A DNA stretch of 64,000 bases from an uncultured Veillonella sp. (lineage in GTDB: Bacteria; Bacillota; Negativicutes; Veillonellales; Veillonellaceae): positions 67,279-131,278 of the forward strand of contig URQX01000001.1 of assembly GCA_900550175.1 (NCBI GenBank). Reading direction: 5' to 3'. The notes beneath the pieces were generated by a model, which was not told where the DNA came from, did not search any database, and saw nothing but the letters and a program-made list of their open reading frames with translations. Numbering within the stretch: position 1 is the first letter of the stretch; every line of letters begins with the position of its first letter. Of this stretch, positions 37,134 to 45,426 are shown piece by piece. A program made the translations under genes and the position numbers.

Positions 37134-38243
37134 ATGAAAGATATTGTTATTAATGGAGATTCAATAGAAATATTGAATGCCATGGAGCCTAACAGTGTTG
37201 ATTTAATTTTTGCTGATCCTCCGTATTGGATGAGAGTTGAAGGCACTTTGACACGTGTAGAAGGAACTGACTTCGATGGTTGTGATGATGAGTGGGATCA
37301 ATTTGAATCTTTAGAGGCTTATGAGGCTTTTACAAAGAAATGGTTAGAAGCCTGTTACAGAGTGTTAAAGCCTAATGGTTCCATATGGGTAATTGGTGGA
37401 ATGCAATGCATTTATACCGTTGGTGCAATCATGCAAGAAATTGGTTATTGGTTCATAAATGACGTTGTTTGGCATAAGAAGAATCCTACACCTAATTTTA
37501 TGGGTACTAGATTAAACAATAGCCATGAGACGTTGATTTGGGCGACTAAAGGTAAAAAGTCTAAGTATACTTTTAACTATAAAACAGGAAAAGAATTAAA
37601 TTTGGATACTGTTACAGAAGATGAATTTGCCAAGGGGACTCGTAAGCAAATGGGCTCTGTTTGGCGAATGGCTGTATGTGCAGGAAACGAACGCTTAAAA
37701 ACAGATGATGGCAAGAAACTTCATAGTACACAGAAGCCATTAGAAATGCTAGAACGGATTGTGGCCATATCTTCAAAAATGGGTGATGTTGTACTAGATC
37801 CGTTTGGCGGTACGATGACGACTGGCGTAGCTGCTAAAAAGCTTGGTAGACAGTATATCATGATTGAACGTGATCCTGAGTATTGTAAATATGGTGAAAA
37901 ACGATTAGCGGATACTGTCTTTGAGGATAGTGCCATCGCTAGAGCGGATTATGATAAAAAACCTCTTAAAGTTACAATGCCAGAAATGATAGAAGCTGGA
38001 TACTTTATAGAAAATGAGGATTTTTATTTTAGAACAGGGGACGCGGTTGCCAAGCTATTAAAGGATGGAAAACTTAAATATGAGGATCAAATTCTTGATA
38101 TGCACTCCTGTGCAGCAATTGCTAGAGGGGTAAAAGCTAACCGATTAAATGGTTTTGATTATTGGTATGTCATTAGAGACGAAAAAAAGGTTTCTATTGC
38201 GGACGTTCGAGAGCAGTATAGAGAAAGCAAAAAACAAGGATAG
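37134..38243 (+). CDS. beta-class adenine DNA methyltransferase, HinfI/CcrM-like (predicted GANTC)
   Basis: The 369-residue protein has catalytic motif IV DPPYWM at residues 28-33 near the N-terminus and the SAM-binding motif I region LDPFGGTMTTG near 220, which is the beta-class order. The interior closely follows M.HinfI as I recall it: SIWVIGGMQCIY, DVVWHKKNPTPNFMGTR, HSTQKPLEML. The C-terminal 100 residues resemble the extra domain of CcrM/HinfI enzymes. N6-adenine methylation of GANTC is therefore expected. Motif I reads FGGTMTTG rather than the usual FxGxGTT. It faces two genes for nuclease-like proteins across a bidirectional terminator, forming a type II R-M locus. It is AT-rich compared with its surroundings. 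Confidence 0.88.
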   Translation: MKDIVINGDSIEILNAMEPNSVDLIFADPPYWMRVEGTLTRVEGTDFDGCDDEWDQFESLEAYEAFTKKWLEACYRVLKPNGSIWVIGGMQCIYTVGAIMQEIGYWFINDVVWHKKNPTPNFMGTRLNNSHETLIWATKGKKSKYTFNYKTGKELNLDTVTEDEFAKGTRKQMGSVWRMAVCAGNERLKTDDGKKLHSTQKPLEMLERIVAISSKMGDVVLDPFGGTMTTGVAAKKLGRQYIMIERDPEYCKYGEKRLADTVFEDSAIARADYDKKPLKVTMPEMIEAGYFIENEDFYFRTGDAVAKLLKDGKLKYEDQILDMHSCAAIARGVKANRLNGFDYWYVIRDEKKVSIADVREQYRESKKQG

Positions 38244-38291
38244 TATTATAAACTCTTGGCTCGGTTATTAAATTCATAACTTTACTGCATG

Positions 38292-38332
38292 AAAATACCC
38301 CCTTACTGGTTCGCCAGTAAGGGGGTATTTAT
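38292..38332. terminator. bidirectional terminator inside the R-M locus
   Basis: AAATACCCCCTTACTGG-TTCG-CCAGTAAGGGGGTATTT is a perfect 17-bp stem with a TTCG loop, between the methyltransferase and nuclease genes. Confidence 0.93.
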
Positions 38333-38352
38333 TAATTATTGGTATTTTCTAG

Positions 38353-38952
38353 TTATATGTCATCAATTCTGAATGGTAATAGTTCGCGTAAACTAAAGTG
38401 ATAGTTTACAACAACACCTTTATGTTGATTGTTTACAATATCACCTTTGCCACTTTTTCTCTTAAAACGTCGTTTATTTGTATAGTGATTATAGATTTCC
38501 TCTAAGACGATAATATTTTGATAGAAGTATTGGTGCTGGTCAGAAGGCACAATGCATGGCCTTTCACTTAAGACCCATAGAACATAAACTGGAACAGGCT
38601 CCATTTTGTCAACTTTGAAATATCGTACTAAATCAGATTCGTTTAGCGCAACTGTTTCAGATGGAATTAAATTACCCTCTGGTAAATATTTAGTAACAGC
38701 CATAAATGTACGACGTTGAGCTTTGACCTCTATATAACATCGTATGGGTCCCCCTTTATAGGGATATACTTCTATATCTGGATAACCATCTTTGTTGGTT
38801 TTCTTGGCATAATAACCATAGTCTGTTAGCTCTTTAATTAGTTTATTCTCAAAGTGTTCAGAGTATTCAACATCACTTTTAAATTGATAGAAACCAAGAC
38901 TTTTGCCATCACATCTATTTTTACAAGTCGAACAATCGAATAAGTATGCCAT
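38353..38952 (-). CDS. PD-(D/E)XK nuclease-like protein with N-terminal cysteine cluster
   Basis: The 199-residue protein has a PD-(D/E)XK core: GYPDIEVY (Pro58-Asp59) and CYIEVKAQR (Glu75, Lys77), preceded by a helix with EHFENKLIKEL. The N-terminus holds CSTCKNRC, a likely metal knot. No family name can be given with certainty. It is encoded 34 bp after the HinfI-like endonuclease gene in the same direction, so the locus has two nuclease-type proteins for one methyltransferase. It may be a helper nuclease, a second specificity or a separate defence protein. Confidence 0.75.
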   Translation of the reverse strand: MAYLFDCSTCKNRCDGKSLGFYQFKSDVEYSEHFENKLIKELTDYGYYAKKTNKDGYPDIEVYPYKGGPIRCYIEVKAQRRTFMAVTKYLPEGNLIPSETVALNESDLVRYFKVDKMEPVPVYVLWVLSERPCIVPSDQHQYFYQNIIVLEEIYNHYTNKRRFKRKSGKGDIVNNQHKGVVVNYHFSLRELLPFRIDDI

Positions 38953-38986
38953 ATTTATTACCTTAATACATCTTTAATTTAAACTT

Positions 38987-39796
38987 TTATAGAAGCTTAA
39001 GATTAGTACTTGTTGGGAAAAGCTCTTTTCTTAATTGAACATATAAAGGCTTATCTGAGATAAGCTTTTGGTAAAGGTTAGGACCATTTATTTTTAGTTG
39101 TTTTAACGCATTAAGCATTTCTGGGCTTGTGTCGAAGTCGGGGATGTGCAAAATTTCATCACTTCGTTCTTGCTTATGTTTTCCTAGGTACTCACAAATT
39201 TCTTCCCATACATCATTACGATTAAATATAGTATCGAATAAAGCACCACCATATAGAATGTTAAGGGTAACATTACTCAATGTGTTCTGGGATGCTTCAT
39301 TTGTGTAGAAGTTTTTATTTTTTACCAAACTATCATCAATGAACCACATCGTAGCATTGATGGTACAATCAGGATATTGTGTTTTTAGTAATGTGTATTT
39401 TTTTCTAAAATTATCGTATTGTCCACGCTTTTTAGTACTATCGTGATCATCTCTTATTTTTTGTTCAATTAAATATATTGTATTATCTTCTCTAAATGCC
39501 TGATCAGCATTTAGTTGGTTACCTTCAGTATCGGTTCCTATATGTTTGTTTAAGTTAGTATATCCCATAGCGTGGATATAGTCGGTTACAATATCTTCCA
39601 TAAAATCGCCAAGTTTAATTTCTCGGCTCTGTGTAACGTTTTGAATGAGTTTGGTTTTAGCATTTGTAAGTCTAAAAATGCCTACGTATCTATGAGGATT
39701 TTTTATAACCGTACATAAGAGCTCATAGTAGAAAGAGTCATCAGTTTTGATTTTACTATTAAGTTTTTCTACAAAATAATCGTATGATAAAATCAT
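38987..39796 (-). CDS. type II restriction endonuclease (HinfI-like by context)
   Basis: The 269-residue protein matches the size of R.HinfI (262 aa). A PD-(D/E)XK-type active site is visible as NADQAF (Asp98) with YLIEQKIRDDHDS (Glu111, Lys113). The LTNAKTKLIQNVTQSREIKLG stretch resembles the N-terminal part of TdeIII/HinfI-type enzymes (from memory). It would cut the sequence protected by the divergent HinfI-like methyltransferase, predicted GANTC. It heads a two-gene minus-strand unit with the second nuclease-like gene. Specificity is inferred from the partner methylase only. Confidence 0.75.
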   Translation of the reverse strand: MILSYDYFVEKLNSKIKTDDSFYYELLCTVIKNPHRYVGIFRLTNAKTKLIQNVTQSREIKLGDFMEDIVTDYIHAMGYTNLNKHIGTDTEGNQLNADQAFREDNTIYLIEQKIRDDHDSTKKRGQYDNFRKKYTLLKTQYPDCTINATMWFIDDSLVKNKNFYTNEASQNTLSNVTLNILYGGALFDTIFNRNDVWEEICEYLGKHKQERSDEILHIPDFDTSPEMLNALKQLKINGPNLYQKLISDKPLYVQLRKELFPTSTNLKLL

Positions 39797-39850
39797 GATT
39801 TATACCTCGATTAATACGACTTCATCTTTTTATTATATTTTAACTTTTGG

Positions 39851-39973
39851 CATACTATAAGTCTACATATTTTAAGTGTTAATGCATCGTTCTATGAAAA
39901 ACATAGCTTTAAAGTAAAAGAGAATTCATTGCCTATGCAGTATCGGAATGTGTCTAAATATACGAAAAGATGA
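39851..39973 (+). pseudogene. C-terminal fragment of a GNAT acetyltransferase
   Basis: A frame without a start codon encodes SLHILSVNASFYEKHSFKV and ends SLPMQYRNVSKYTKR before TGA at 39971. The NASFYEKHSF stretch is the standard end of GNAT acetyltransferases (FYEKxGF). Only the last 40 or so codons remain. The final part is repeated at 41029-41125. Confidence 0.65.
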
Positions 39974-40020
39974 TGGGGCGGATAATCTGTATAGTAAGTA
40001 ACTAATCAAATTGTTAATAA
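39924..40020 (+). repeat. 97-bp direct repeat, copy 1 (GNAT 3' end)
   Basis: This segment is about 89% identical (11 differences by eye) to 41029-41125. It covers the GNAT C-terminus and about 47 bp of downstream noncoding DNA. A GGGGCTGT/ACAGCCCC hairpin follows at 40023-40044. Confidence 0.85.
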
Positions 40021-40142
40021 AAGGGGCTGTTTTGTTACAGCCCCATCATTGATGGGAGGCTTTTGTATTTTTTACAGAAATTGGTATACTGATTTTAAGT
40101 TATAGATTTTGGTTTAAATAATTTTTTGAAAATAGAGGTCCT

Positions 40143-40559
40143 ATGAAAACGACAAAATCTTTTGGCGAGTATCCCAAATATTCTCTCCACGATGCAAGGA
40201 TACAGAAAATAGAATACGTAGACGATAGTTTAATCTTTACATTTGACTATATTTTTTCTTATGAAAATGGTGTTGAACAAACTCATAAGGCTCAAGTTAT
40301 ATTTGAAAAATGTGATATTGATGATTTAGAAATTCTCGTCTTCAATAGTACAATATTAGATACTTTCACAGGTAAAAGGATTGAGTTACCTCAGTATCAG
40401 CAGGATTATAGTGGAAGTGAGTTCGAGGTCATTACGGAGACTTATAACTGGGGACGAGCTGTGTTGCAGGGTTGGTTATGTACCGAAGGGAATCCCGTAC
40501 ACTGTATAATGAACATATGCTTTACAGGTGATATGGTATATGTAGTTAATGAGGCCTAA
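40143..40559 (+). CDS. hypothetical protein, possible immunity-type
   Basis: The 138-residue soluble acidic protein has no recognised domain. The N-terminal YSLHDARIQKIEYVDDSLIFTFDY pattern (read as a strand-rich start) resembles small immunity-type proteins found in variable loci, but this is an impression only. It is AT-rich, has a modest SD (AGAGG), and its stop lies 1 bp before the start of the EF-Tu-domain-like gene, so the two are cotranscribed. Both sit between two broken GNAT fragments. Confidence 0.65.
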   Translation: MKTTKSFGEYPKYSLHDARIQKIEYVDDSLIFTFDYIFSYENGVEQTHKAQVIFEKCDIDDLEILVFNSTILDTFTGKRIELPQYQQDYSGSEFEVITETYNWGRAVLQGWLCTEGNPVHCIMNICFTGDMVYVVNEA

Positions 40560-40560
40560 T

Positions 40561-40884
40561 ATGAGCGATTTAGATTTTACTATTTGCTGTATAGTTACTT
40601 TCTTCAGCAAGAAGAGGGGGACTCCGCCGAATTTGAATAATGGAAAATATTGCCCTCATTTTGTTATAAAGGGCTCTAATCAGCTGTTAGGTGTAAACTT
40701 TATTGATGGTGAAGATGTCATCTTTGATAAAGAAATAGGAGCTAATGTGCTGCCACTGTATGAAACTGTAGATTATTCTGCTTTGCAAGGAGGTACTGAG
40801 TTCCTTATTATGGAAGGTAGCAATATTGTGGGTGAAGGAGTTGTAAGAGATATCTTTCAACATAAACCATATGGATATAAATAG
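40561..40884 (+). CDS. stand-alone EF-Tu domain III-like protein
   Basis: The 107-residue protein follows the domain III pattern of elongation factor Tu: a first strand (DFTICCIVTFFSKKRG), then the TPP..NGKYCPHFVIKG region matching TPF..GYRPQFYF, and a closing GTEFLIMEGSNIVGEGVV matching GLRFAIREGGRTVGAGVV. No GTPase domain is encoded nearby. The start at 40561 is preferred; AGG lies 8 nt upstream. It is translationally coupled to the preceding hypothetical gene. A role as decoy or immunity factor against a toxin that targets or uses EF-Tu is a hypothesis. Confidence 0.6.
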   Translation: MSDLDFTICCIVTFFSKKRGTPPNLNNGKYCPHFVIKGSNQLLGVNFIDGEDVIFDKEIGANVLPLYETVDYSALQGGTEFLIMEGSNIVGEGVVRDIFQHKPYGYK

Positions 40885-40903
40885 AAACTAATAAGGAGTT
40901 TAT

Positions 40904-41062
40904 ATGATTAAAATTGTTGATGGCAAACCGTATTTAAATCAAGTAAAAGAGCTAATTCAAGAGTATAGGAAGTGGCTTGGTCGTGATTTGGCCTTTCAGA
41001 ATTTAGATAAGGAATTAGCAGATAGACGATTCCTTGCCAATGCAGTATCGGAATGTGCCTAA
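40904..41062 (+). pseudogene. truncated GNAT acetyltransferase (N-terminus joined to repeat copy 2)
   Basis: With a good SD (AAGGAG) an ATG at 40904 opens a 52-codon frame: MIKIVDGKPYLNQVKELI and YRKWLGRDLAFQNLDKEL are a typical GNAT N-terminus. At about 41029 the sequence passes into the 97-bp repeat, out of frame with the GNAT C-terminus (which reads SLPMQYRNVPKYMKR in another frame), and stops at 41060. The middle of the acetyltransferase is missing. It is a deletion product. Confidence 0.75.
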
Positions 41063-41125
41063 ATATATGAAAAGATGATGGGTCGGATAACCTGTATAGC
41101 AAGTAACGGGTCAAATTGTTAATAC
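41029..41125 (+). repeat. 97-bp direct repeat, copy 2
   Basis: About 89% identical to 39924-40020. The two copies bracket the two-gene cassette at 40143-40884. Confidence 0.85.
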
Positions 41126-41163
41126 AAGGCTACACGTACATAGAGTTACGTGTAGCCTTTGTT
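41126..41163 (+). terminator. likely terminator after the GNAT remnant
   Basis: AAGGCTACACGTA pairs with TACGTGTAGCCTT; the U-tract is short (TTTGTT). Confidence 0.65.
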
Positions 41164-41213
41164 ATGTAAACGGTATATACTAGAACAGATATGTAGATAC
41201 GATGGAGAAGGAT

Positions 41214-41702
41214 ATGGATATATTAATACGAAAAGCGACAACTGAGGATTTAGATGTAGTAACGAAAATAGAGGCTACATGTTTTCCGCCTGCAGAGGCG
41301 GCACCTCGTGAGGCCTTTAAGGAACGATTAGACCATTATGCAGGTCAGTTTTTGATTGCCTTTGACGGCGATACACCGATTGGTTTTATCGATGGTTTTG
41401 TATCTGATGATGAAATCTTAACGGATGAGATGTTCGCCGATGCTTCTTTGCACAATCCGAACGGTGCATGGCAGATGATATTTGGTTTAAATACAATGCC
41501 TGAGTATCGGAAACGCGGTGTAGGGGGTAAGTTAATCGAGGGGTTCATAGAGCTCGCTAGAGAAGAAAACCGTAAGGGTGTTATTCTAACTTGTAAGGAA
41601 GGAAAGATACCTTATTATGACAAGTTTGGTTTTGTAAATGAAGGTGAATCAGAGTCTGATCATGGCGGTGCCAAATGGTATCAGATGCGCGTTCAGTTTT
41701 AG
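41214..41702 (+). CDS. GNAT-family N-acetyltransferase
   Basis: The 162-residue protein has a full GNAT fold: IRKATTEDLDVV at the N-terminus, acetyl-CoA-binding YRKRGVGGKLIEG, and KIPYYDKFGFVNEG near the end. The start at 41214 is chosen because GGAGAAGG precedes it; the in-frame ATG at 41202 overlaps that SD. It may acetylate a polyamine, amino acid or antibiotic; the substrate is unknown. It lies next to the broken GNAT genes but does not look like their parent. Confidence 0.85.
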   Translation: MDILIRKATTEDLDVVTKIEATCFPPAEAAPREAFKERLDHYAGQFLIAFDGDTPIGFIDGFVSDDEILTDEMFADASLHNPNGAWQMIFGLNTMPEYRKRGVGGKLIEGFIELAREENRKGVILTCKEGKIPYYDKFGFVNEGESESDHGGAKWYQMRVQF

Positions 41703-41760
41703 CACCTTTTGGGTTGAAAAGTGTAGATATTACAAGGATAGATGTACCCCTATACGTTTA

Positions 41761-41789
41761 TTGACATTGTATATGGCGCATGCTACGAT
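41761..41789 (+). promoter_or_regulatory. promoter of the cobalamin riboswitch operon
   Basis: TTGACA (41761-41766), 17-bp spacer, TACGAT (41784-41789). Confidence 0.65.
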
Positions 41790-41837
41790 GAGAAAAATCA
41801 CATATGATTGGGTTAGGTGTTTATAGACTTAATAGAG

Positions 41838-42150
41838 AATTTGGTACAAGCCAAAGCGGTCACGCCACTGTAACAGCGAGGGACTTTGCATAAAGGACGA
41901 TATGCTCTTAGTCACTGAGATAATATCTTGGGAAGGCGCAAAGTAACGTTAAGCTGGAGCCAGGAGAACTGCCTAATTAACAATTGCCAATTGACCTGCG
42001 AGTGACAGGGATGGGGATTTGCATAGATGAATGGTCGAACTATAAGTATATAGTTGGTAGTTCATTCTATCTATTAGCTTTTAGGCGTGGTAGTTAGTCT
42101 AACTGAGATAACAGCCCGTTTCCTCTTCGTGGGGAAACGGGCTGTTTGTG
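41838..42150 (+). promoter_or_regulatory. cobalamin riboswitch with terminator
   Basis: The aptamer shows CGGTCACGCCACTGTAAC at about 41856-41873 and the B12 box GAGCCAGGAGAACTGCC at 41957-41973. An expression-platform hairpin follows (AACAGCCCGTTTCC with GGGAAACGGGCTGTT, 42110-42147) with a short U-tract. Binding of a cobalamin is expected to switch off the downstream importer genes. Confidence 0.9.
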
Positions 42151-42201
42151 TTGATAACATGTGATTGTATGTTTTGAGAGTTTTTGAATCGAGGTGCTTT
42201 T

Positions 42202-43374
42202 ATGTTTAAGAAAAAGAAATTTATGGCTTATCTTGCCACGGTGCTCCTGCTAGTTGTGAGCATGATTATGACAGCTTGTGGTGGTCCAGCAGATACGAAA
42301 AAGGATGCCGCACAATCTGGCAAACAAATTGAAATTACCGACGTAACAGGTCAAAAGGTTACCTTGAAAAAACCAGCAGAACGCGTAGTAGTTCAATTGA
42401 GTGCTTCCGGTGGGGCCTTCTTGACTATGGCTGCATTGCAAGGCAAGGATGTGGCTAAGACTATTGTTGGTATTGACCCTTATTTGAGTAAATTGCGTAC
42501 AGATATGTGGGATCGCTACAAATCTGAAGTGCCAGAGTTGGAAAAAATTCCTCTCATCGGTAACGTAAATGATAAAACATTTGATGTGGAAAAAGTAATT
42601 TCCTTAAACCCAGATGTTATTTTCATGCCTTTATATTTTAAAGATCAATATGAAGCTGATTACAAACCTAAAATTGATGCAGCTGGTATCCCTACTATCT
42701 ACATCGATTATCATGCTGAAAAGCTTGAAAACCACCAAAAATCTATCGAAGCTATCGGTAAAGCATTGGGTAAAGAAGAGCGTGCAGCAGAAATCAACAA
42801 GTTCTATACTGACCGTTTAACAAGAGTTATGGACCGCATTAGCAAAATCAATAAACCAAAACCAACTGTTTACATTGAAACAGGTAACGAAGGTCCAGAA
42901 AGTTTAGGCTTTGCCTATAGTGCAAACGTAGCATGGGGCGCATTAGCAACTCAAGTTGGTGGCGACCTTATTACTAAAGATGTAGTTCAAAAAGCAGGTC
43001 CTGTTAACCCAGAATTTATTTTGGAAAGAAACCCAGATATTATCATCATTATTGGTTCCTACTGGCCTAAGAAACCGACGTCCATGCGTTTAGGTTTCGA
43101 TACAAATGAAGCAAAATCTCAAGCGTTATTGAAAGCTTTCACCACAGAACGTCAAGGCTGGCCTGAATTGAAAGCCGTTCAATCTAAAAACGTTTACTCT
43201 ACTCACCATGGTTTACCTCGTGAAGTATATGACGTTGCAGTATTTGAATATTTAGCTAAAACATTCTACCCTGAGGAATTCAAGGACGTAGATCCAGAAG
43301 GTACACTTAAGGAATTCTATGACAAATTCCTTCCATTCTCTTACGGTGGCGTTTGGTTTATGCAGTTGAACTAA
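42202..43374 (+). CDS. btuF: cobalamin/siderophore-type ABC substrate-binding lipoprotein
   Basis: The 390-residue protein has a lipobox ending at Cys26 (MIMTAC) and a class III periplasmic-binding fold (ITDVTGQKVTLKKPAERVV, LNPDVIFMPL, IPTIYIDYH). Family members bind cobalamin, heme or iron-siderophores. The cobalamin riboswitch just upstream makes a corrinoid the best ligand. The ATG at 42202 after GAGGTG is preferred over the TTG at 42184. It is the first of three cotranscribed genes with its permease and ATPase. Confidence 0.82.
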   Translation: MFKKKKFMAYLATVLLLVVSMIMTACGGPADTKKDAAQSGKQIEITDVTGQKVTLKKPAERVVVQLSASGGAFLTMAALQGKDVAKTIVGIDPYLSKLRTDMWDRYKSEVPELEKIPLIGNVNDKTFDVEKVISLNPDVIFMPLYFKDQYEADYKPKIDAAGIPTIYIDYHAEKLENHQKSIEAIGKALGKEERAAEINKFYTDRLTRVMDRISKINKPKPTVYIETGNEGPESLGFAYSANVAWGALATQVGGDLITKDVVQKAGPVNPEFILERNPDIIIIIGSYWPKKPTSMRLGFDTNEAKSQALLKAFTTERQGWPELKAVQSKNVYSTHHGLPREVYDVAVFEYLAKTFYPEEFKDVDPEGTLKEFYDKFLPFSYGGVWFMQLN

Positions 43375-43389
43375 AAAGGAGTTTTCGTA

Positions 43390-44439
43390 GTGACAGAAAC
43401 TAACAATCAGTACAATTATAAGAAACAGAGCTATAAAAAGCTCATGTTTATTATTATCGGTCTGATCATTTGCGCGGTAAGTTTTGTTACCGATATTATT
43501 GTAGGTCCTGCATCACTTACGTTGAGTGATGTATGGCTAGCATTAACAGACCCATCCGAGGTTTCCAAAAACGCGTATGTCATCATTTGGTCAATTCGCC
43601 TTCCGACGGCCATTATGGCATTACTGGTAGGCGCCTCCTTGGGCATTGCTGGTGCTGGTATGCAAACTATCCTCGATAACCCGTTATCTAGCCCGTATAC
43701 ACTTGGTATATCGGCAGGGGCTGGCTTCGGTGCTTCTCTCATGGTAGTTGTAGGCGCTAGTGCATTAGAGTTTTTAGGTGTCTTTATGGTTCCATTCGGC
43801 GCCTTCGTATTTGCTAGTTTGACGAGCTTCTTTATCTATTCCATCAATAAGATTAAGAATTTCTCTTCTGAAACGATGATTCTCGCTGGTATTGGCATGA
43901 TGTTCTTGTTCCAAGCACTTCAATCTTTGATGCAATATATGGCATCTCCTGAGGCCCTTCAAAACATCGTATTCTGGACAATGGGTAGCTTAGCAAAGGC
44001 AAACTGGATTAATATCTCCATCGTTCTCCTCGTGCTAGTTATCATGCTTCCACTCATGATGCGTGAGTCTTGGCGTTTAACGGCTTTAAAATTAGGCGAT
44101 GAAAAGGCCTCTGGTCTAGGTGTTGATGTTGAAAGCTTGCGCGTAAAAGTATTTGCTTTCATTTCCCTTATCACTGCCGTAGCCGTTTCCTTCGTTGGAA
44201 CTATTGGTTTTATCGGTATTGTAGGTCCACATATTGCACGTATGCTCGTAGGTGAGGATCAACGGTATTTCTTACCTCTATCTGCAGTGTGTGGCATGGC
44301 GATTTTGTCTCTCGCATCTATTGCGAGTAAAATGCTCGTTCCTGGGGCGATGTTCCCAATCGGTATTGTGACAGCAATCATCGGCGTACCTTTCTTCTTC
44401 TCGTTGGTATTAACTAGGAAAAGGAGCTATTTCAAATGA
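43390..44439 (+). CDS. btuC: FecCD/BtuC-type ABC transporter permease
   Basis: The 349-residue membrane protein has the FecCD pattern: RLPTAIMALLVGASLGIAGAGMQ, NPLSSPYTLGISAGAGFGA and GFIGIVGPHIARMLVG, the last being the ATPase-contact loop. It forms the channel for the upstream binding protein. Translation begins at GTG 43390 with AAAGGAG upstream. The stop overlaps the ATPase start by 4 bp. Confidence 0.88.
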   Translation: MTETNNQYNYKKQSYKKLMFIIIGLIICAVSFVTDIIVGPASLTLSDVWLALTDPSEVSKNAYVIIWSIRLPTAIMALLVGASLGIAGAGMQTILDNPLSSPYTLGISAGAGFGASLMVVVGASALEFLGVFMVPFGAFVFASLTSFFIYSINKIKNFSSETMILAGIGMMFLFQALQSLMQYMASPEALQNIVFWTMGSLAKANWINISIVLLVLVIMLPLMMRESWRLTALKLGDEKASGLGVDVESLRVKVFAFISLITAVAVSFVGTIGFIGIVGPHIARMLVGEDQRYFLPLSAVCGMAILSLASIASKMLVPGAMFPIGIVTAIIGVPFFFSLVLTRKRSYFK

Positions 44440-45212
44440 TTGAAGTTCATAATTTAACCTTTGGCTATTCCTCTGCGGAAGACGGACAAATCTTGAAGGG
44501 CGTTGATTTTGCCGCTAAAACTGGTAAATTGACGGCTCTCATCGGTACTAATGGTGCTGGTAAATCTACACTGTTAAAAACAATTATGGGTATCTTGAAA
44601 GGCAAGGGCGACATTACCATCAATGGTAAATCTGTAGCTGAATATTCTACAAAGGATTTCAGTAGTACAGTGAGCTACTTGTCTCAAGATAATGACTGTA
44701 GAGTCAATTTGACTGTTTTTGAAGTCGTTATGCTAGGGCGCATGGGATCCATGTCCTTCCGCGTAAGTGATGAAGACATTGCAGCTACACAAGAGGTGTT
44801 GGAACGGTTGAACTTGCAACGCTTTGCATCGCGCAGCATTATGGAGCTCAGCGGTGGTCAACGCCAACTTGTGTTCATGGCGCAGGCCCTTGTAAAAGAA
44901 CCTAAAATCTTAATTCTTGATGAACCGACGAGTGCGCTAGATTTGCACAAGCAATTTGACTTGTTAACATTGCTAAAAAATCTGACTCAAGAAAATGATT
45001 TTACAACCCTTGTAACATTACATCATCTTGATCTAGCGGCTATGTTCGCAGATGAAATCATCGTGCTCAAAGAGGGTAGAGTATACGCTCAGGGGGCACC
45101 GCAAGACATCTTTACAGAAGCCATGATGGAAGATGTATACCGTGTTAGAACTAAAATCTATATGGATGACAAAGGCATGCCTCACGTCATTCCATTAGAA
45201 GCGATTAACTGA
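44436..45212 (+). CDS. btuD: ABC transporter ATP-binding protein (BtuD/FecE-type)
   Basis: The 258-residue ATPase has Walker A GTNGAGKST (near 38), the signature LSGGQRQLVFMAQAL, Walker B ILILDEPTSALD and the switch histidine in LVTLHHLDLA. It powers the corrinoid/siderophore importer encoded by the two preceding genes and overlaps the permease gene by 4 bp. A strong terminator ends the operon. Confidence 0.9.
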   Translation: MIEVHNLTFGYSSAEDGQILKGVDFAAKTGKLTALIGTNGAGKSTLLKTIMGILKGKGDITINGKSVAEYSTKDFSSTVSYLSQDNDCRVNLTVFEVVMLGRMGSMSFRVSDEDIAATQEVLERLNLQRFASRSIMELSGGQRQLVFMAQALVKEPKILILDEPTSALDLHKQFDLLTLLKNLTQENDFTTLVTLHHLDLAAMFADEIIVLKEGRVYAQGAPQDIFTEAMMEDVYRVRTKIYMDDKGMPHVIPLEAIN

Positions 45213-45235
45213 TTAACGCATCAGTTGAACAAATA

Positions 45236-45280
45236 AAGAAGCTGAAATCTTTGCAGTGCATTGATTTCAGCTTCTTTTTT
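45236..45280 (+). terminator. terminator of the corrinoid importer operon
   Basis: AAAGAAGCTGAAATC pairs with GATTTCAGCTTCTTTTTT. Confidence 0.9.
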
Positions 45281-45320
45281 GTTGGGAAACATATTAAGTT
45301 TCTATAATTAAATTAATTTT

Positions 45321-45426
45321 ACTATGCGGATTTACCTATCTTTGTGTATGTCCAAATCCATATGGTTAATTAGACTATACGGATCTGTCTATCTTAGTGT
45401 ATATCAAAATCCATATAGTTAATTAA
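45321..45426. repeat. 53-bp tandem duplication
   Basis: Copy 1 (45321-45373) and copy 2 (45374-45426) both run from ACTAT(G/A)CGGAT to CCATAT(G/A)GTTAATTA and are roughly 80% identical. Copy 2 touches the 3' end of the metal permease gene. Confidence 0.8.

Noticed and set aside
40023..40044. Hairpin after repeat copy 1 as a plus-strand terminator
   Set aside because: The T-run is on the minus-strand side only, and no minus-strand gene ends there, so its role is unclear.
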